DNA of 64,000 nt, taken from Tepidamorphaceae bacterium (GTDB lineage: Bacteria; Pseudomonadota; Alphaproteobacteria; Rhizobiales; Tepidamorphaceae). The translations under genes and the position numbers were made by a program. This document shows positions 42,378 through 53,118 of this stretch, piece after piece. Under the pieces are notes generated by a model, which made no database searches, had not been told where the DNA came from, and was given only the letters and a program-made list of their open reading frames with translations. Every line of letters begins with the position of its first letter. Positions within the stretch are counted from its first letter, which is position 1. The DNA lies in the NCBI GenBank assembly GCA_028279445.1, contig JANQNT010000003.1, positions 34,027-98,026 on the forward strand, written 5' to 3'.

Positions 42378-43493
42378 ATGGCTCTGCCCGAATTTTCCAT
42401 GCGCCAGCTTCTCGAGGCTGGCGTCCACTTCGGCCATCAGACACACCGCTGGAACCCGCGCATGGCGCCGTTCATCTACGGCGAGCGCAACAACGTGCAC
42501 ATCATCGATCTGTCGCAGACCGTGCCGCTGCTGCACCAGGCACTTCTGGCGGTCAGCGATGCGGTCTCGAACGGTGGTCGCGTGCTGTTCGTCGGCACCA
42601 AGCGGCAGGCGTCGGAGGCAATCGCCGATGCGGCGCGCAAGTCGGCGCAGTACTTCATGAACGCGCGCTGGCTCGGCGGCACGCTGACCAACTGGAAGAC
42701 CATCTCCAACTCGATCTCGCGGCTGCGCAAGCTCGAGGACATGCTGGAGGGCGAAACCGCCGGCATGACCAAGAAGGAGCGGCTGCGCCTGACCCGCGAG
42801 CGCGACAATCTCGACCGCGCGCTCGGCGGCATCAAGGACATGGGCGGACTGCCGGACATCCTGGTGGTGATCGACACCAACAAGGAGGCGATCGCGATCC
42901 AGGAGGCGCGCCGGCTCAACATCCCGGTCGTGGCGGTGCTGGATTCCAACTCCAATCCGGACGGCATCGATTTCCCGGTGCCCGGCAATGACGATGCCGG
43001 CCGCGCGATCCAGCTTTATTGCGATCTGTTCGCCCGCGCCGTCATCGACGGCATCTCGCGCGGCCAGGACGCTTCCGGCGTCGATATCGGCGCGGCCGAG
43101 GAGCCGGTCGCCGAACCCAAGCTGATGGAAGAGCCGAAAGCGGCCAATGACGATGCCGCCACGCCCGCCGCGACCGTCGAGGAAGTCGTTGCCGAGGCGA
43201 GCGTCGTGGACACCGAGACGACCGCCGACGTGGCCGAGGTCGAAGTGCCGGAAATGGCTTACGAGCGGCTTGAAGCGCCGCGCGGCGCACCCGACGAACT
43301 GACCAAGATCACCGGGCTCGGGCCAACGCTTGAGCAGAAGCTCAACGAGGCCGGCGTGTTCCACTTCTGGCAGATCGTGGCCATGAGCGACGAGCAGGGC
43401 GCGGCAATCGCCGAAGAGGTCGGCGCCAAGGGCCGCATCAAGCTTGATGCCTGGCGCGAGGAAGCGCGCAAGTTCATGGAAGGCGAGGCCTGA
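42378..43493 (+). CDS. rpsB: 30S ribosomal protein S2 with C-terminal helix-hairpin-helix extension
   Basis: Residues 1-232 are a complete S2 ([49 protein letters not shown]). E. coli S2 ends at about 241; this protein continues to 371. Residues 236-300 are an acidic Ala/Glu/Val-rich linker, and 305-368 form a helix-hairpin-helix domain ([37 protein letters not shown]). That domain is clearly related to the one at the end of the extra nuo protein at 19513-20199. Extensions of this kind occur in some alphaproteobacterial ribosomal proteins. tsf follows after 124 bp. Confidence 0.95.
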   Translation: MALPEFSMRQLLEAGVHFGHQTHRWNPRMAPFIYGERNNVHIIDLSQTVPLLHQALLAVSDAVSNGGRVLFVGTKRQASEAIADAARKSAQYFMNARWLGGTLTNWKTISNSISRLRKLEDMLEGETAGMTKKERLRLTRERDNLDRALGGIKDMGGLPDILVVIDTNKEAIAIQEARRLNIPVVAVLDSNSNPDGIDFPVPGNDDAGRAIQLYCDLFARAVIDGISRGQDASGVDIGAAEEPVAEPKLMEEPKAANDDAATPAATVEEVVAEASVVDTETTADVAEVEVPEMAYERLEAPRGAPDELTKITGLGPTLEQKLNEAGVFHFWQIVAMSDEQGAAIAEEVGAKGRIKLDAWREEARKFMEGEA

Positions 43494-43617
43494 AATTTCA
43501 GGACCTGCCTAGTTCCGGATCGCCACCGGCAAGTGATGCCGGAATGTGCTGACACACAATTTGCGTCGATCCCGTTTAGACGGAGCCGACGACATACCAA
43601 TTCCTGGAGACGGATTG

Positions 43618-44544
43618 ATGGCTGAGATCACGGCGGCGATGGTGAAGGAACTGCGCGACAAGACCGGCGCGGGCTTCATGGATTGCAAGGCGGCGCTGGC
43701 GGAAACCGATGGCGACATGGAAGCAGCCGTGGACTGGCTGCGGGCCAAGGGGCTGTCCAAGGCGGCCAAGAAGGCAGGTCGCGTGGCCGCTGAGGGCCTG
43801 ATCACCGTGGCGGAAGGCGACAAGGCGGCAGCACTCGCCGAGGTCAACTCCGAGACCGATTTCGTCGCCCGCAACGAGACCTTCCAGGACATGGTCAGGA
43901 CCATCGGTCAGGTGGCGCTCGGTCAGGGCGGCGATCTCGACAAGACCGGCGCGGCGGAGTTCCCCGGTGCGGCCAAGTCCGTTACCGATCACGTCACCGA
44001 GATGGTCGGCCAGATCGGCGAGAACATGTCGCTGCGGCGCGCCGCGGGGCTTTCCGTCGAGAACGGTACCGTGGCGGCCTATGTGCATGGCGCGGTGGCG
44101 CCGGGCCTGGGGCGCATCGGCGTCATCGTCGCGCTTCAGTCGACCGGCGACCAGGCCGCGCTGAAGGCCATCGGCAAGCAGATCGCCATGCATGTCGCCG
44201 CGAGCGCGCCGCTGGCGGTCACGGTGGACGATCTCGACGCCGACGTGGTGGCGCGCGAGCGCGCGATCCTGGTGGAGCAGGCGCGCGAATCCGGCAAGCC
44301 CGACAACATCATCGACAAGATGGTCGAGGGGCGCCTGCGCAAGTTCTACGAGGAAGCGGTGCTGCTGTCGCAGGCCTTCGTGGTCGACCCCGACACGACG
44401 GTGGAGAAGGCGCTCAAGGCCGCCGAGGCGGATGTGGGGGCGCCGATCACGGTCGCCGGGTTTGAGCGCTTCGTGCTGGGCGAGGGCGTCGAGCGCGAAG
44501 ATTCAGACTTTGCCGCCGAGGTTGCCGCCGCGGCCGGAGGCTAG
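43618..44544 (+). CDS. tsf: Elongation factor Ts
   Basis: Nucleotide-exchange factor for EF-Tu. The 308-residue product has the N-terminal UBA-like domain ([27 protein letters not shown]), the core [10 protein letters not shown] motif that contacts EF-Tu and two alpha/beta subdomains. The ATG at 43618 is chosen as it begins the family; 24 codons of open frame upstream are not conserved. A hairpin-capable stretch (TTCCGG...CCGGAA, 43513-43544) in the rpsB-tsf gap may attenuate transcription. Confidence 0.97.
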   Translation: MAEITAAMVKELRDKTGAGFMDCKAALAETDGDMEAAVDWLRAKGLSKAAKKAGRVAAEGLITVAEGDKAAALAEVNSETDFVARNETFQDMVRTIGQVALGQGGDLDKTGAAEFPGAAKSVTDHVTEMVGQIGENMSLRRAAGLSVENGTVAAYVHGAVAPGLGRIGVIVALQSTGDQAALKAIGKQIAMHVAASAPLAVTVDDLDADVVARERAILVEQARESGKPDNIIDKMVEGRLRKFYEEAVLLSQAFVVDPDTTVEKALKAAEADVGAPITVAGFERFVLGEGVEREDSDFAAEVAAAAGG

Positions 44545-44577
44545 GCTGTATCGACAGGCAGGAGCGGACATCCGGCA

Positions 44578-45306
44578 ATGGGCAGCGATACCGACAAGGC
44601 GCCTCACGCGCGCGTGCTGCTCAAGCTCTCCGGCGAGGCCCTGATGGGCAACGCCGGTTCAGGCATTGACGTGACAACCGTCAATCGCTTCGCGGCCGAC
44701 ATTGCCGCCGCGCGCGCCGGTGGCGTGCAGATTGCCGTGGTGGTCGGCGGCGGCAATATCTTCCGCGGCATGGCCGCTGCCGCCAGCGGGCTCGACCGCA
44801 CCACCGCCGACCATATGGGCATGCTGGCCACGGTGATGAACGCCCTGGCGCTCGGCGGCGCGCTTCAGGCGCAAGGTTGCGACACCGCCGTCATGTCGGC
44901 GATCCCCATGGACAGCGTCTGCGAACCCTACGCGCAGCGCCGCGCTGTCGCTCATCTGGAAGCGGGCCGGGTCGTCGTGCTGGCGGCGGGCACCGGCAAT
45001 CCGTTCTTCACCACCGATACGGCCGCCGTGCTGCGCGCGGTCGAGACCGGTTGCGAAGCGGTGCTCAAGGCGACGCAGGTCGATGGCATCTACTCCGCAG
45101 ATCCCAAGCTGGATGCGTCCGCCGAGCGCTTCGATCATCTGACCTATGACGAGGTGCTGGCGCGCGACCTGAAAGTCATGGACGCGGCGGCCATCGCCAT
45201 TGCCCGCGACAACGCGCTGCCCGTCGTGGTGTTCGGCGTGGGTGGCGAAGGAGCGATCTCGGCCGCTGTCGCCGGACAGGCGCGCTGCACCCGGGTCAGC
45301 GTTTGA
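44578..45306 (+). CDS. pyrH: Uridylate kinase (UMP kinase)
   Basis: Phosphorylates UMP to UDP; hexameric amino-acid-kinase fold. 242 residues with the phosphate-binding N-terminus [13 protein letters not shown], the GGGNIFRG loop and [13 protein letters not shown], the nucleotide-binding signature. Length is normal. It lies 33 bp after tsf in the rpsB-tsf-pyrH-frr order found widely in bacteria. Confidence 0.97.
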   Translation: MGSDTDKAPHARVLLKLSGEALMGNAGSGIDVTTVNRFAADIAAARAGGVQIAVVVGGGNIFRGMAAAASGLDRTTADHMGMLATVMNALALGGALQAQGCDTAVMSAIPMDSVCEPYAQRRAVAHLEAGRVVVLAAGTGNPFFTTDTAAVLRAVETGCEAVLKATQVDGIYSADPKLDASAERFDHLTYDEVLARDLKVMDAAAIAIARDNALPVVVFGVGGEGAISAAVAGQARCTRVSV

Positions 45307-45471
45307 GGGCCTGATCGGGCCTTGCCTCAAATTTACCAGCAAAAGGCCTGACTTCTTGTCGATACGGGATGGTGCGGGTAAACGTTGTGCCGGCGGTTGG
45401 TGACAAGCGAATCGCGCTATGCGTGTGCAGATTTGCGCGCCGCGCCGCGAGGGGAACAAGGACGACCACGA

Positions 45472-46032
45472 ATGAGTGACGCGCTAGACCTGGCCGACCT
45501 GAAACGGCGCATGCATGGTGCCGTCCAGGTCCTGAAAACGGAATTCGGCGGACTGCGCACGGGCCGGGCATCGGCCAGCCTGCTGGACCCCATCCAGGTG
45601 GAGGCCTACGGTTCGCAGATGCCGCTCAACCAGGTGGCGACCGTGTCGGTGCCCGAGCCGCGCATGATCTCGGTCCAGGTCTGGGACAACTCGCTCGCCG
45701 GCGCCGTCGACAAGGCGATCCGGGAATCGAGTCTCGGCCTCAATCCGGTCGTCGAGGGCGCGATGCTGCGTATCCCCATCCCCGAACTCAACGAGGAACG
45801 CCGCCAGGAACTCGTCAAGGTGGCGCATCAGTATGCCGAGCAGGCCAAGGTCGCGGTGCGTCACGTGCGCCGTGACGGTCTTGACCACCTGAAAAAGGCG
45901 GAAAAGGACGATCACCTTGGCGAAGACGAGAGCCACCGGCTGGCCGACGACGTGCAGAAGCTGACCGACGCCGCGGTCTCCGAGATCGACGAACTTCTCG
46001 CGGCCAAGGAAGACGAGATCAAGCAGGTCTGA
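45472..46032 (+). CDS. frr: Ribosome recycling factor
   Basis: With EF-G it splits post-termination ribosomes. The 186-residue product shows the three-helix-bundle pattern with [15 protein letters not shown] and the tip region [14 protein letters not shown], matching RRF length (185). The ATG at 45472 follows GAGGGGAACAAGGACG; the upstream open frame is not RRF-like. A 165-bp gap separates it from pyrH. Confidence 0.97.
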   Translation: MSDALDLADLKRRMHGAVQVLKTEFGGLRTGRASASLLDPIQVEAYGSQMPLNQVATVSVPEPRMISVQVWDNSLAGAVDKAIRESSLGLNPVVEGAMLRIPIPELNEERRQELVKVAHQYAEQAKVAVRHVRRDGLDHLKKAEKDDHLGEDESHRLADDVQKLTDAAVSEIDELLAAKEDEIKQV

Positions 46033-46081
46033 GTGCGTAATGCACCGGCCCGCACAGGCGATCACGGGAGAGACGACCGGC

Positions 46082-46834
46082 ATGCGCCAACACGCGACCA
46101 TCGCGCCCCCTGCCGCGGCCGAAGTCACCGTGCCCCGCCATGTCGCGATCATCATGGATGGCAACGGCCGCTGGGCGCGTGAACGCGGAATGCCGCGCGC
46201 CCGCGGTCATCATGCCGGCGTGGAGGCGGTGCGGCGCTGCGTGCGCCACGCGGCCGACCGTGGCGTGCGCTATCTCACCTTGTTCGGTTTCAGCACGGAG
46301 AACTGGACCCGGCCGCGCGACGAAGTGATGGAACTGTTCTCCCTGCTGCGCAGGTTTATCCGCAAGGACCTGGCCGAACTGCACCAGAACAATGTGCGTA
46401 TCCGCGTCATCGGACGGCGCGACGGGCTACCAGACGACGTCCTTTCGCTGCTGGACGAAGCGCAGGTGCTGACCCGCGACAACACTGAATTCGACCTGAT
46501 CATCGCCTTCAACTACGGCGGGCGGGCGGAGATCGCCGATGCGGCGCGCCGGGCCGCGGAGGCCGTGGCGGCGGGCCGCATGCGTCCGGAGGATATCGAC
46601 GAGGCGCGCTTTGCCGGCTTTCTCGACACCGATGGCGTTCCCGAACCGGACCTGTTGATCCGCACCAGCGGCGAGGCGCGCATCTCCAATTTCCTGCTCT
46701 GGCAGTGCGCCTACAGCGAATTCGTCTTCCTGCCGCTGTTTTGGCCCGACTTCGATGGTGCGGCGCTCGATGAGGCAATCGACGCCTTTGCCATGCGGCA
46801 GCGCCGGTTCGGCGGCATCGCGGCGCGCGCGTGA
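46082..46834 (+). CDS. uppS: Isoprenyl transferase (undecaprenyl diphosphate synthase)
   Basis: cis-Prenyltransferase that makes the C55 carrier lipid for peptidoglycan and O-antigen. 250 residues with the catalytic Asp26 in IMDGNGRWA, the FGFSTENW motif and the C-terminal RTSGEARISNFLLWQ with EFVFLPLFWPDF. The ATG at 46082 has GGGAGAG 9 nt upstream; an in-frame ATG at 46040 would add 14 residues. Next in the conserved frr-uppS-cdsA-dxr string. Confidence 0.95.
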   Translation: MRQHATIAPPAAAEVTVPRHVAIIMDGNGRWARERGMPRARGHHAGVEAVRRCVRHAADRGVRYLTLFGFSTENWTRPRDEVMELFSLLRRFIRKDLAELHQNNVRIRVIGRRDGLPDDVLSLLDEAQVLTRDNTEFDLIIAFNYGGRAEIADAARRAAEAVAAGRMRPEDIDEARFAGFLDTDGVPEPDLLIRTSGEARISNFLLWQCAYSEFVFLPLFWPDFDGAALDEAIDAFAMRQRRFGGIAARA

Positions 46835-46841
46835 CGCGACG

Positions 46842-47771
46842 ATGACCGGCGAACGGTCACAGACCGATGGACGGTCAAAGAGCGGCGGCGAGCGATCAGA
46901 TGCCGGCGCGCCATACGCCCCATCCACACAACCAGGCCCCGTGAGCCGCGCCCATGACTTGCGGGTGCGGCTGTTCTCGGCGCTGGTCATGGCGCCAACC
47001 GCGCTTGTCTGCCTGGCGCTGGGCGAAGAGACATTCGCGCTGTTTGTCGCCGTCGGTGCCGTGCTGGTCATGCGCGAATGGGTGCGCATGGTCAACGACA
47101 AGCAGAACCTGCTGACGGTTGTCGTCGGTGCGGGGTTCGTAATCGCGGCGATGATCGCGGCACTCTACGACCGGCACGCCTTTGCGTTGCTCTTGCTGGG
47201 TGCGGGTACGGCGGCTGTCGCCATCGTGGCGCCCGATCGGCGGGTCTGGTCGGCGGCCGGCGTCCTCTACGCAGGCATCCCGGCGGTGTCGCTTGTCTTC
47301 CTGCGCGGGCTTGAGCACGGGACGGTGCTGGTCCTGTTCCTGCTGCTGGTCATCTGGGTGACCGATATCGCCGCCTATTCGGGGGGCCGGGCGATCGGCG
47401 GTGCCAAACTGTGGCCGGCGGTCTCCCCGAAGAAGACCTGGGCAGGCTTCGTATCGGGACTTGCCGGCGCGGCGGCTGCCGGCCTCGCGATCTCGATGTT
47501 TGGCCAGTCCAGCCAGTTTCTCCAGGTCGCGCCGATAACCGCCATGCTGGCCGCGATGACGCTGTCGGTTGCCGGACAGGGCGGCGACCTCTACGAATCC
47601 TTCATGAAGCGGTTTTTCGGCGTGAAGGACTCCGGCTCGATGATCCCCGGACACGGCGGTGCGATGGATCGGCTCGACAGCCTCGTTGCCGCGGCAGGCG
47701 TCGCCGCCGTCATGGCGGTGCTTGCCGAGGTGCCGGAGCCGTTGGCATTGCTCTCGGTGCAGGCTGTATGA
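46842..47771 (+). CDS. cdsA: Phosphatidate cytidylyltransferase
   Basis: Makes CDP-diacylglycerol from phosphatidate and CTP in the inner membrane. The 309-residue protein has about seven hydrophobic helices and the full C-terminal signature S-x2-KR...KD...G-HGG (SFMKRFFGVKDSGSMIPGHG). The ATG at 46842 lies 7 bp after uppS; the first 40 residues are polar and poorly conserved, so a downstream start is possible. Its TGA overlaps the dxr ATG (ATGA at 47768). Confidence 0.94.
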   Translation: MTGERSQTDGRSKSGGERSDAGAPYAPSTQPGPVSRAHDLRVRLFSALVMAPTALVCLALGEETFALFVAVGAVLVMREWVRMVNDKQNLLTVVVGAGFVIAAMIAALYDRHAFALLLLGAGTAAVAIVAPDRRVWSAAGVLYAGIPAVSLVFLRGLEHGTVLVLFLLLVIWVTDIAAYSGGRAIGGAKLWPAVSPKKTWAGFVSGLAGAAAAGLAISMFGQSSQFLQVAPITAMLAAMTLSVAGQGGDLYESFMKRFFGVKDSGSMIPGHGGAMDRLDSLVAAAGVAAVMAVLAEVPEPLALLSVQAV

Positions 47772-48976
47772 GTACAGACGGGCGTACCATCAGCGTCTTC
47801 GGCGCGACCGGATCGGTCGGCGCCAGCACGCTTGATCTGGTGCGCCGGGCCGATGGCGCGATGCGCATCGACACGCTGACCGCCAACACGAGCGTCAACG
47901 ATCTGGCCGCGCTGGCCCGCGAGTTCGATGCGCACCATGTGGTGATCGGCGATGCCGCCTCCTACGGCGCGCTGAAGGACGCGTTGTCGAACACCGGCAC
48001 AACGATCGCGGCCGGCGCCGAAGCGCTGTGCGAGGCGGCACAGCGTCCGGTGGACCTGGTGATGGCTGCCATCGTCGGCGCGGCGGGCCTGGCGCCGACC
48101 ATCGCCGCGGTGCGCAACCAGCCGCTGGTGGCGCTTGCCAACAAGGAAACGCTGGTTTGCGCCGGCGCGTTCGTCATTGCCGAGGCGGCGCGCTGTCGCT
48201 GTCTGCTGATCCCCGTCGATTCCGAGCACAGTGCGTTGCTGCAGGCGCTCGGCGGCCCGGCCTTTCTGGAAAACCGCGACCTGTCGCAGGTGGCCGAACT
48301 GATCATCACCGCGTCAGGAGGGCCGTTTCTGGACCTCGGCGCGGCGGAGCTTGCCCGGGTGACGCCGGAGCAGGCCGTCGCGCATCCGACCTGGTCGATG
48401 GGCGCAAAAATCTCCGTCGACTCCGCGACCTTGATGAACAAGGCGCTTGAACTTATTGAAGCAAAACACCTTTTCAGTGTTCCCGCCGGGCGTCTTCGGG
48501 CCGTCGTGCACCCGCAGTCGATCATCCATGGCCTGGTGCGGTATCGCGACGGTTCGGTGGTTGCGCAGATGGCCAATCCCGACATGCGCGCGCCGATCGC
48601 GTTTGCGCTTGGCTGGCCGGACCGCACGCCAACGCCGGTCAAGCCGCTCGATCTGGCCGAGATCGGCACGTTGAGCTTCCACGAACCTGATACCGAGCGG
48701 TTTCCGGCCATGCGGCTTGCCAGGCAGATCCTGGAGAGCGATGGCGGCGCGGCGACGATCTGCAACGCCGCCAACGAGGTGGCGGTCGCCGCGTTCCTCG
48801 ACAGGCGGATCGGCTTCGCCGACATCGTCGCCATCGTGGAACGCACCGTCGCCGAGCTCGACGGTTTCGCGGTGCCCGCACCGGCAGGGCTCGAAGACGC
48901 CGAGGCGCTGGACACCGAGGCGCGTGGCGTGGCCGCGCGCTTCGCCGCAACCGACGTATCGCGCATCGCAGGCTAA
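47768..48976 (+). CDS. dxr: 1-deoxy-D-xylulose-5-phosphate reductoisomerase
   Basis: Second step of the MEP isoprenoid pathway, making 2-C-methyl-D-erythritol 4-phosphate with NADPH. The 402 residues begin with the nucleotide-binding fold SVFGATGSVGASTLDLV; LIPVDSEHSALLQAL holds the metal-binding Asp/Glu, and SVDSATLMNKALELIEAKHLF covers the substrate site. Starts at ATGA overlapping cdsA. It provides precursors for the UppS reaction two genes upstream. Confidence 0.96.
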   Translation: MSTDGRTISVFGATGSVGASTLDLVRRADGAMRIDTLTANTSVNDLAALAREFDAHHVVIGDAASYGALKDALSNTGTTIAAGAEALCEAAQRPVDLVMAAIVGAAGLAPTIAAVRNQPLVALANKETLVCAGAFVIAEAARCRCLLIPVDSEHSALLQALGGPAFLENRDLSQVAELIITASGGPFLDLGAAELARVTPEQAVAHPTWSMGAKISVDSATLMNKALELIEAKHLFSVPAGRLRAVVHPQSIIHGLVRYRDGSVVAQMANPDMRAPIAFALGWPDRTPTPVKPLDLAEIGTLSFHEPDTERFPAMRLARQILESDGGAATICNAANEVAVAAFLDRRIGFADIVAIVERTVAELDGFAVPAPAGLEDAEALDTEARGVAARFAATDVSRIAG

Positions 48977-49242
48977 ACCGGTCCGGCCTGGCCGGTAACC
49001 ATGTTTGTCCATTTTTGCCCTGCCAACGCCATTGCGAGGGCGCGTATCGGCGAACGGTTTGGTAAACTGTGTAACGATTCATTAAGCCCTGGCTGGCTTG
49101 AGGCAGGCAGCCCGAAAATTGCCATCAACGACGTTAGGATGCCGGCGCGAAACAGCGTTTGAAACGGTGTTTCCCGCCCCGATGTCGCGATTGTTCGTTC
49201 GCTGATGCGAAGGAATGGTGCGGCGCAGAGAGGTCAGGCAGA

Positions 49243-50385
49243 GTGTTTGAATTTTTCGCCGGCTGGGGCGGCAGCGTACTGAGCTACGCGATTCCGTTCC
49301 TTTTCGTGCTCACCGTCGTCATCTTCTTCCACGAGCTTGGCCACTTCCTGGTCGCGCGCTGGTGCGGTGTGAAGGTCGACGCGTTCTCGGTGGGCTTCGG
49401 TCCGGAGCTGTTCGGCTGGAACGACCGCCATGGGACGCGTTGGCGCGTCGCCGCGCTGCCGCTGGGTGGCTACGTGCGCTTTCACGGCGACGACAACCCG
49501 GCAAGCGTCGCCGATACCGACGCGATCAATGCGATGTCGCCGGAAGAGCGATCGACCAGCTTCCACACCAAACCGTTGTCCCAGCGCGCGGCAATCGTCG
49601 CCGCCGGACCATTCGCCAACTTCCTGCTGGCGATCGTCATCTTCGCCTTCTCATTTTCGCTGGTCGGCCACTACGTCACGCTGCCGCGCGTCGACACCGT
49701 GCAGGCCGATAGCGCAGCCGAGCGCGCCGGTATCCTGCCCGGCGACCTGATCATCGAGATCGACGGCCGCGATATCGAGACCTTCTCCGATCTGCAGCGC
49801 ATCGTGACCGCCAGCGCCGGGCGCACGCTGGAAATCCACATCGACCGGGCCGGCGAGATTATCGTCACCGAGGCGGTGCCGGACCTGCGCGAGATCGAGG
49901 ACCGGTTCGGCAACACGCACAAGGTCGGCCTGCTTGGCATCACGCGCCAGAACGAAGGCGCCGACATCCAGCGGGTGACCTATCCGCCGCACATCGCCGT
50001 GGTGAAAGGCGTCGAGGAGACCTGGTTCGTCATTGAGCGCACGATGTCGTTCATCTATGGCATCGTCACCGGGCGCGACGACCCCTCGCAGCTTGGCGGT
50101 CCGATCCGCATCGCGCAGATTTCCGGCGACGTGGCACAGGTCGGGTTTGCGGCGCTGATCAACCTGACCGCCATCCTGTCGGTCAGCATCGGGTTGCTCA
50201 ACCTGTTTCCGATCCCCATGCTCGACGGCGGGCATCTGGTCTTCTATGCCGTTGAAGCGCTGCGCGGGAAGCCGCTGAGCGAACGGGTCATGGATATGAG
50301 CTTCAGGATCGGGCTCGCGCTCGTCCTCATGCTCATGCTGTTTGCCACATGGAACGATCTGGTGAATCTTAACTTCTTGGGATAG
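49243..50385 (+). CDS. rseP: RIP metalloprotease RseP (site-2 protease)
   Basis: Intramembrane zinc protease that cleaves anti-sigma factors and signal-peptide remnants. The product has 380 residues: HELGH at 30-34 in the first helix, a periplasmic PDZ domain (about 125-200, AERAGILPGDLIIEIDG) and the C-terminal NLFPIPMLDGGH motif with the third zinc ligand. The start is taken as GTG 49243 (VFEFFAGWGGSVL); a longer frame from 49159 adds an unconserved Cys/Arg-rich stretch. Between dxr and bamA, its usual place. Confidence 0.93.
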   Translation: MFEFFAGWGGSVLSYAIPFLFVLTVVIFFHELGHFLVARWCGVKVDAFSVGFGPELFGWNDRHGTRWRVAALPLGGYVRFHGDDNPASVADTDAINAMSPEERSTSFHTKPLSQRAAIVAAGPFANFLLAIVIFAFSFSLVGHYVTLPRVDTVQADSAAERAGILPGDLIIEIDGRDIETFSDLQRIVTASAGRTLEIHIDRAGEIIVTEAVPDLREIEDRFGNTHKVGLLGITRQNEGADIQRVTYPPHIAVVKGVEETWFVIERTMSFIYGIVTGRDDPSQLGGPIRIAQISGDVAQVGFAALINLTAILSVSIGLLNLFPIPMLDGGHLVFYAVEALRGKPLSERVMDMSFRIGLALVLMLMLFATWNDLVNLNFLG

Positions 50386-50712
50386 CTGGCATAATGCGCA
50401 GCGTTGCCGGATTGCAACGACGCGGGATGATCACCGAAAACGGACATCAAGACGGTTTGCGCGCGGCGCAAATCCGGCTAAAAACCAACGGTCGTTGTCG
50501 CGACTCGCAGCCATGGCGGATGCGCTTGTCGCCAACACGGGACAGAGGACGGGTCTCAGCGGGGATTTCGAGAGGTGCGTAGGCCGATCGCTTGGCGATG
50601 CTCCGGCGTGCGTTCCAACCGAAGGACAAGAGATCGGTCCGATAGCGCTTTTGCGTTCGCCGGCATCGTTCAGATGCATGCGGGGTAACGGGGCGTCTGC
50701 AGAGAAGGTCAC
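50386..50712. other. rseP-bamA intergenic region
   Basis: These 327 bp carry no supported gene. A 7-bp perfect hairpin (TTTGCGC / GCGCAAA, loop GCG, 50456-50472) is present without a T-run. bamA probably has its own promoter here, but I could not identify a convincing one. Confidence 0.45.
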
Positions 50713-53118
50713 ATGGTCGTAAAGATCGAAAACCCGGACATGACGTTGCTATCCACCACGGCAGGGGCGATTCAGGACCCCGAAGCCGTCGGGCAAAGCT
50801 CGATTTCCAGGCCACAGCGAGTACTCACCGCGTGGATCGCCAGGGTGCTGGCGCTCACGATGCTGTTCGTCGGCGTGTCTGCCGCTGGCGTCACTGTCGC
50901 GCCCGCGGTCGCCAGCGCGGTGGTGATTTCATCGGTCGATGTGGAGGGCAACCGCCGCGTCGAGGACGACACGGTGCGTTCCTACGTCACCATGGCGCCC
51001 GGCGACACCTATACCGAGGCGAAGGCGAACGACTCCCTGAAACTGCTGTTCCAGACCGGCCTGTTCGAGGATGTGTCGATCGATCTGCGCGGCCGCCGAC
51101 TGGTGGTGGTCGTGGTCGAGAACCCGATCATCAACCGCGTCGTGTTCGAGGGGAACAGGCGGCTGGAGGACGGGGTGCTGGCATCGGAGGTCGAGTCGCA
51201 GCCGCGTGGCATGCTGACCCGTGCCCGCGTGCAGCGCGATACTCAGCGACTGCTGCAGATTTACCGGCGCGTTGGCCGCTTCGGCGCCACCGTCGAGCCC
51301 AAGATCATCTCGCTCTCCGATAACCGGGTAAACTTGGTCTTCGAGATTTCCGAGGCCGAGAAAACCTCGGTCGTGCGTATCGATTTCGTCGGTAACGCAG
51401 CGTTTTCCGATCAGGCCCTGCGCGACGTCATCACCACCCGCCAGCGCAACTGGCTGAGCTGGTTCCGCACCACCGACATTTACGATCCCGATCGGCTGGA
51501 AGCCGACAAGGAATTGCTGCGGCGCCATTATCTCAAGTTCGGCTACGCAGATGTCGTGGTGGTCTCCGCAGTGGCCGATCTCGACCGCGAACGCAACGAG
51601 TTCTACGTCACCTTCTCCATCGAGGAAGGGCCGCAGTACCGCTTTGGCCTGATCGATATCGAATCGAACGTGCCGGACATCGATCCGGAGACCCTGCGGC
51701 GGCTGGTCAAGACCCGCGAGGGGCGGCGCTACAACGCCGAGCTGGTCGAGAAGACGGCCGAAGAGCTGACCATCGAGCTGTCCAAGTCCGGCTATGCCTT
51801 CGCACAGGTTCGCCCGCGCGGCGACCGTGACCCGTCCGGCCTCACCATCGGCGTCACCTATGTGGTGGAGGAAGGCCAGCGGACCTATGTCGAGCGGATC
51901 AACATTCGCGGCAACACCCGCACGCTGGACAGCGTCATCCGCCGGCAATTCGACTTTGCCGAAGGCGACCCCTACAACCGCGTGCTGGTGGACCGGGCGC
52001 GCCGGCGGCTGCTGGCTCTGCGCTTCTTCGAACAGGTGCGCATCACCAACGAACCGGGTTCGACGCCTGACCGCACGGTCGTCAATGTCGATGTCGTCGA
52101 GCAGCCGACGGGCGAGTTCTCCGTTGGCGCCGGCTATTCCTCGTCATCGGGCGCATTGGCCAACCTGTCGATCAGCGAGCGCAACTTCCTTGGCCGCGGC
52201 CAGCGGGTTGCCGTCGGGCTGGGCATCGGCGAGGACAGCCAGACCTTCAATTTCGGCTTCACCGAGCCGCACTTCATGGGGCGGCGCGTCAGCGCGGGCT
52301 TTGATGTCTTTGCGCGTGAGTTCGAGAACAACGACAACACCAGCTACGATCGCGAGGAAGTCGGCGGCAACATCAATTTCGGATTGCCGCTCAACGACGA
52401 CCTGCGCCTCAATGTATCGTTCCAGATATTCGAGCGGACCATCGACGACGTGCAGCCGGGCTCCTCGGTCGCCATCGCAAGCGCCGCCGGGACGTTCCTG
52501 TACTCGATCGGCTCCTACGAGTTCGTCTACTCGACGCTCGACAATCCCCAGCGTCCGCGCAGTGGCGTGATCTTCCGCGCCGGGCAGGACTTCGCCGGCC
52601 TCGGGGGCGACGTGAACTTCGTGCGGAGCGAGGCCAGCGTCTCCCATTTCTATGAACTGCGCCCGCAGCTTGTGACCATGTTGCGGTTGAGGGGCGGCCA
52701 CGTCACGGGGTGGGACGGCGACAGCGTGCTGCCGATCGATGCCTTCCGGCTCGGCGGCGAGACAATCCGTGGCTTCGATAGCGCCGGATTCGGTCCTCGT
52801 GACGCCATTACCGGCGATGCGCTGGGCGGCAAGGTCTTCTTCGCGGCCACCGCGGAACTGCAGTTCCCGCTGCCGGTGCTGCCGCCGGATCTCGGTTTCT
52901 CGGCGGCCGTGTTCGTCGATGCCGGCACGCTCTATGACACCGATCCGGTGGCCGGTGTGACGGTTCAGGACGAAAGCTCGATCCGCTCCTCGGCAGGCTT
53001 CAGCATCCTTTGGGAGTCGCCGTTCGGCCTGCTGCGCGGCGATGTCGGCTTTGCCATGACGAAGGAACCCTTCGACGACACGCAGGTCTTCCGCTTCGGT
53101 GGCGGCACGCGGTTCTGA
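50713..53118 (+). CDS. bamA: Outer membrane protein assembly factor BamA
   Basis: Omp85 insertase that folds beta-barrel proteins into the outer membrane. The 801-residue product has five POTRA repeats (the first from about residue 72, VISSVDVEGNRRVEDDTVRSYV) and a C-terminal 16-strand barrel ending in the recognition residue Phe (GGGTRF). The conserved barrel motif VRGF-like reads IRGFDSAGFGP. The signal region is unusual: about 35 polar residues precede the hydrophobic core (38-69), giving a long n-region. The SD GAGAAGG supports the start at 50713. Confidence 0.96.
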   Translation: MVVKIENPDMTLLSTTAGAIQDPEAVGQSSISRPQRVLTAWIARVLALTMLFVGVSAAGVTVAPAVASAVVISSVDVEGNRRVEDDTVRSYVTMAPGDTYTEAKANDSLKLLFQTGLFEDVSIDLRGRRLVVVVVENPIINRVVFEGNRRLEDGVLASEVESQPRGMLTRARVQRDTQRLLQIYRRVGRFGATVEPKIISLSDNRVNLVFEISEAEKTSVVRIDFVGNAAFSDQALRDVITTRQRNWLSWFRTTDIYDPDRLEADKELLRRHYLKFGYADVVVVSAVADLDRERNEFYVTFSIEEGPQYRFGLIDIESNVPDIDPETLRRLVKTREGRRYNAELVEKTAEELTIELSKSGYAFAQVRPRGDRDPSGLTIGVTYVVEEGQRTYVERINIRGNTRTLDSVIRRQFDFAEGDPYNRVLVDRARRRLLALRFFEQVRITNEPGSTPDRTVVNVDVVEQPTGEFSVGAGYSSSSGALANLSISERNFLGRGQRVAVGLGIGEDSQTFNFGFTEPHFMGRRVSAGFDVFAREFENNDNTSYDREEVGGNINFGLPLNDDLRLNVSFQIFERTIDDVQPGSSVAIASAAGTFLYSIGSYEFVYSTLDNPQRPRSGVIFRAGQDFAGLGGDVNFVRSEASVSHFYELRPQLVTMLRLRGGHVTGWDGDSVLPIDAFRLGGETIRGFDSAGFGPRDAITGDALGGKVFFAATAELQFPLPVLPPDLGFSAAVFVDAGTLYDTDPVAGVTVQDESSIRSSAGFSILWESPFGLLRGDVGFAMTKEPFDDTQVFRFGGGTRF

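Noticed and set aside
48977..48996. ACCGG/CCGGT hairpin after dxr as a terminator
   Set aside because: Short stem with no T-run; GC-rich pairings like this are frequent by chance in this genome.
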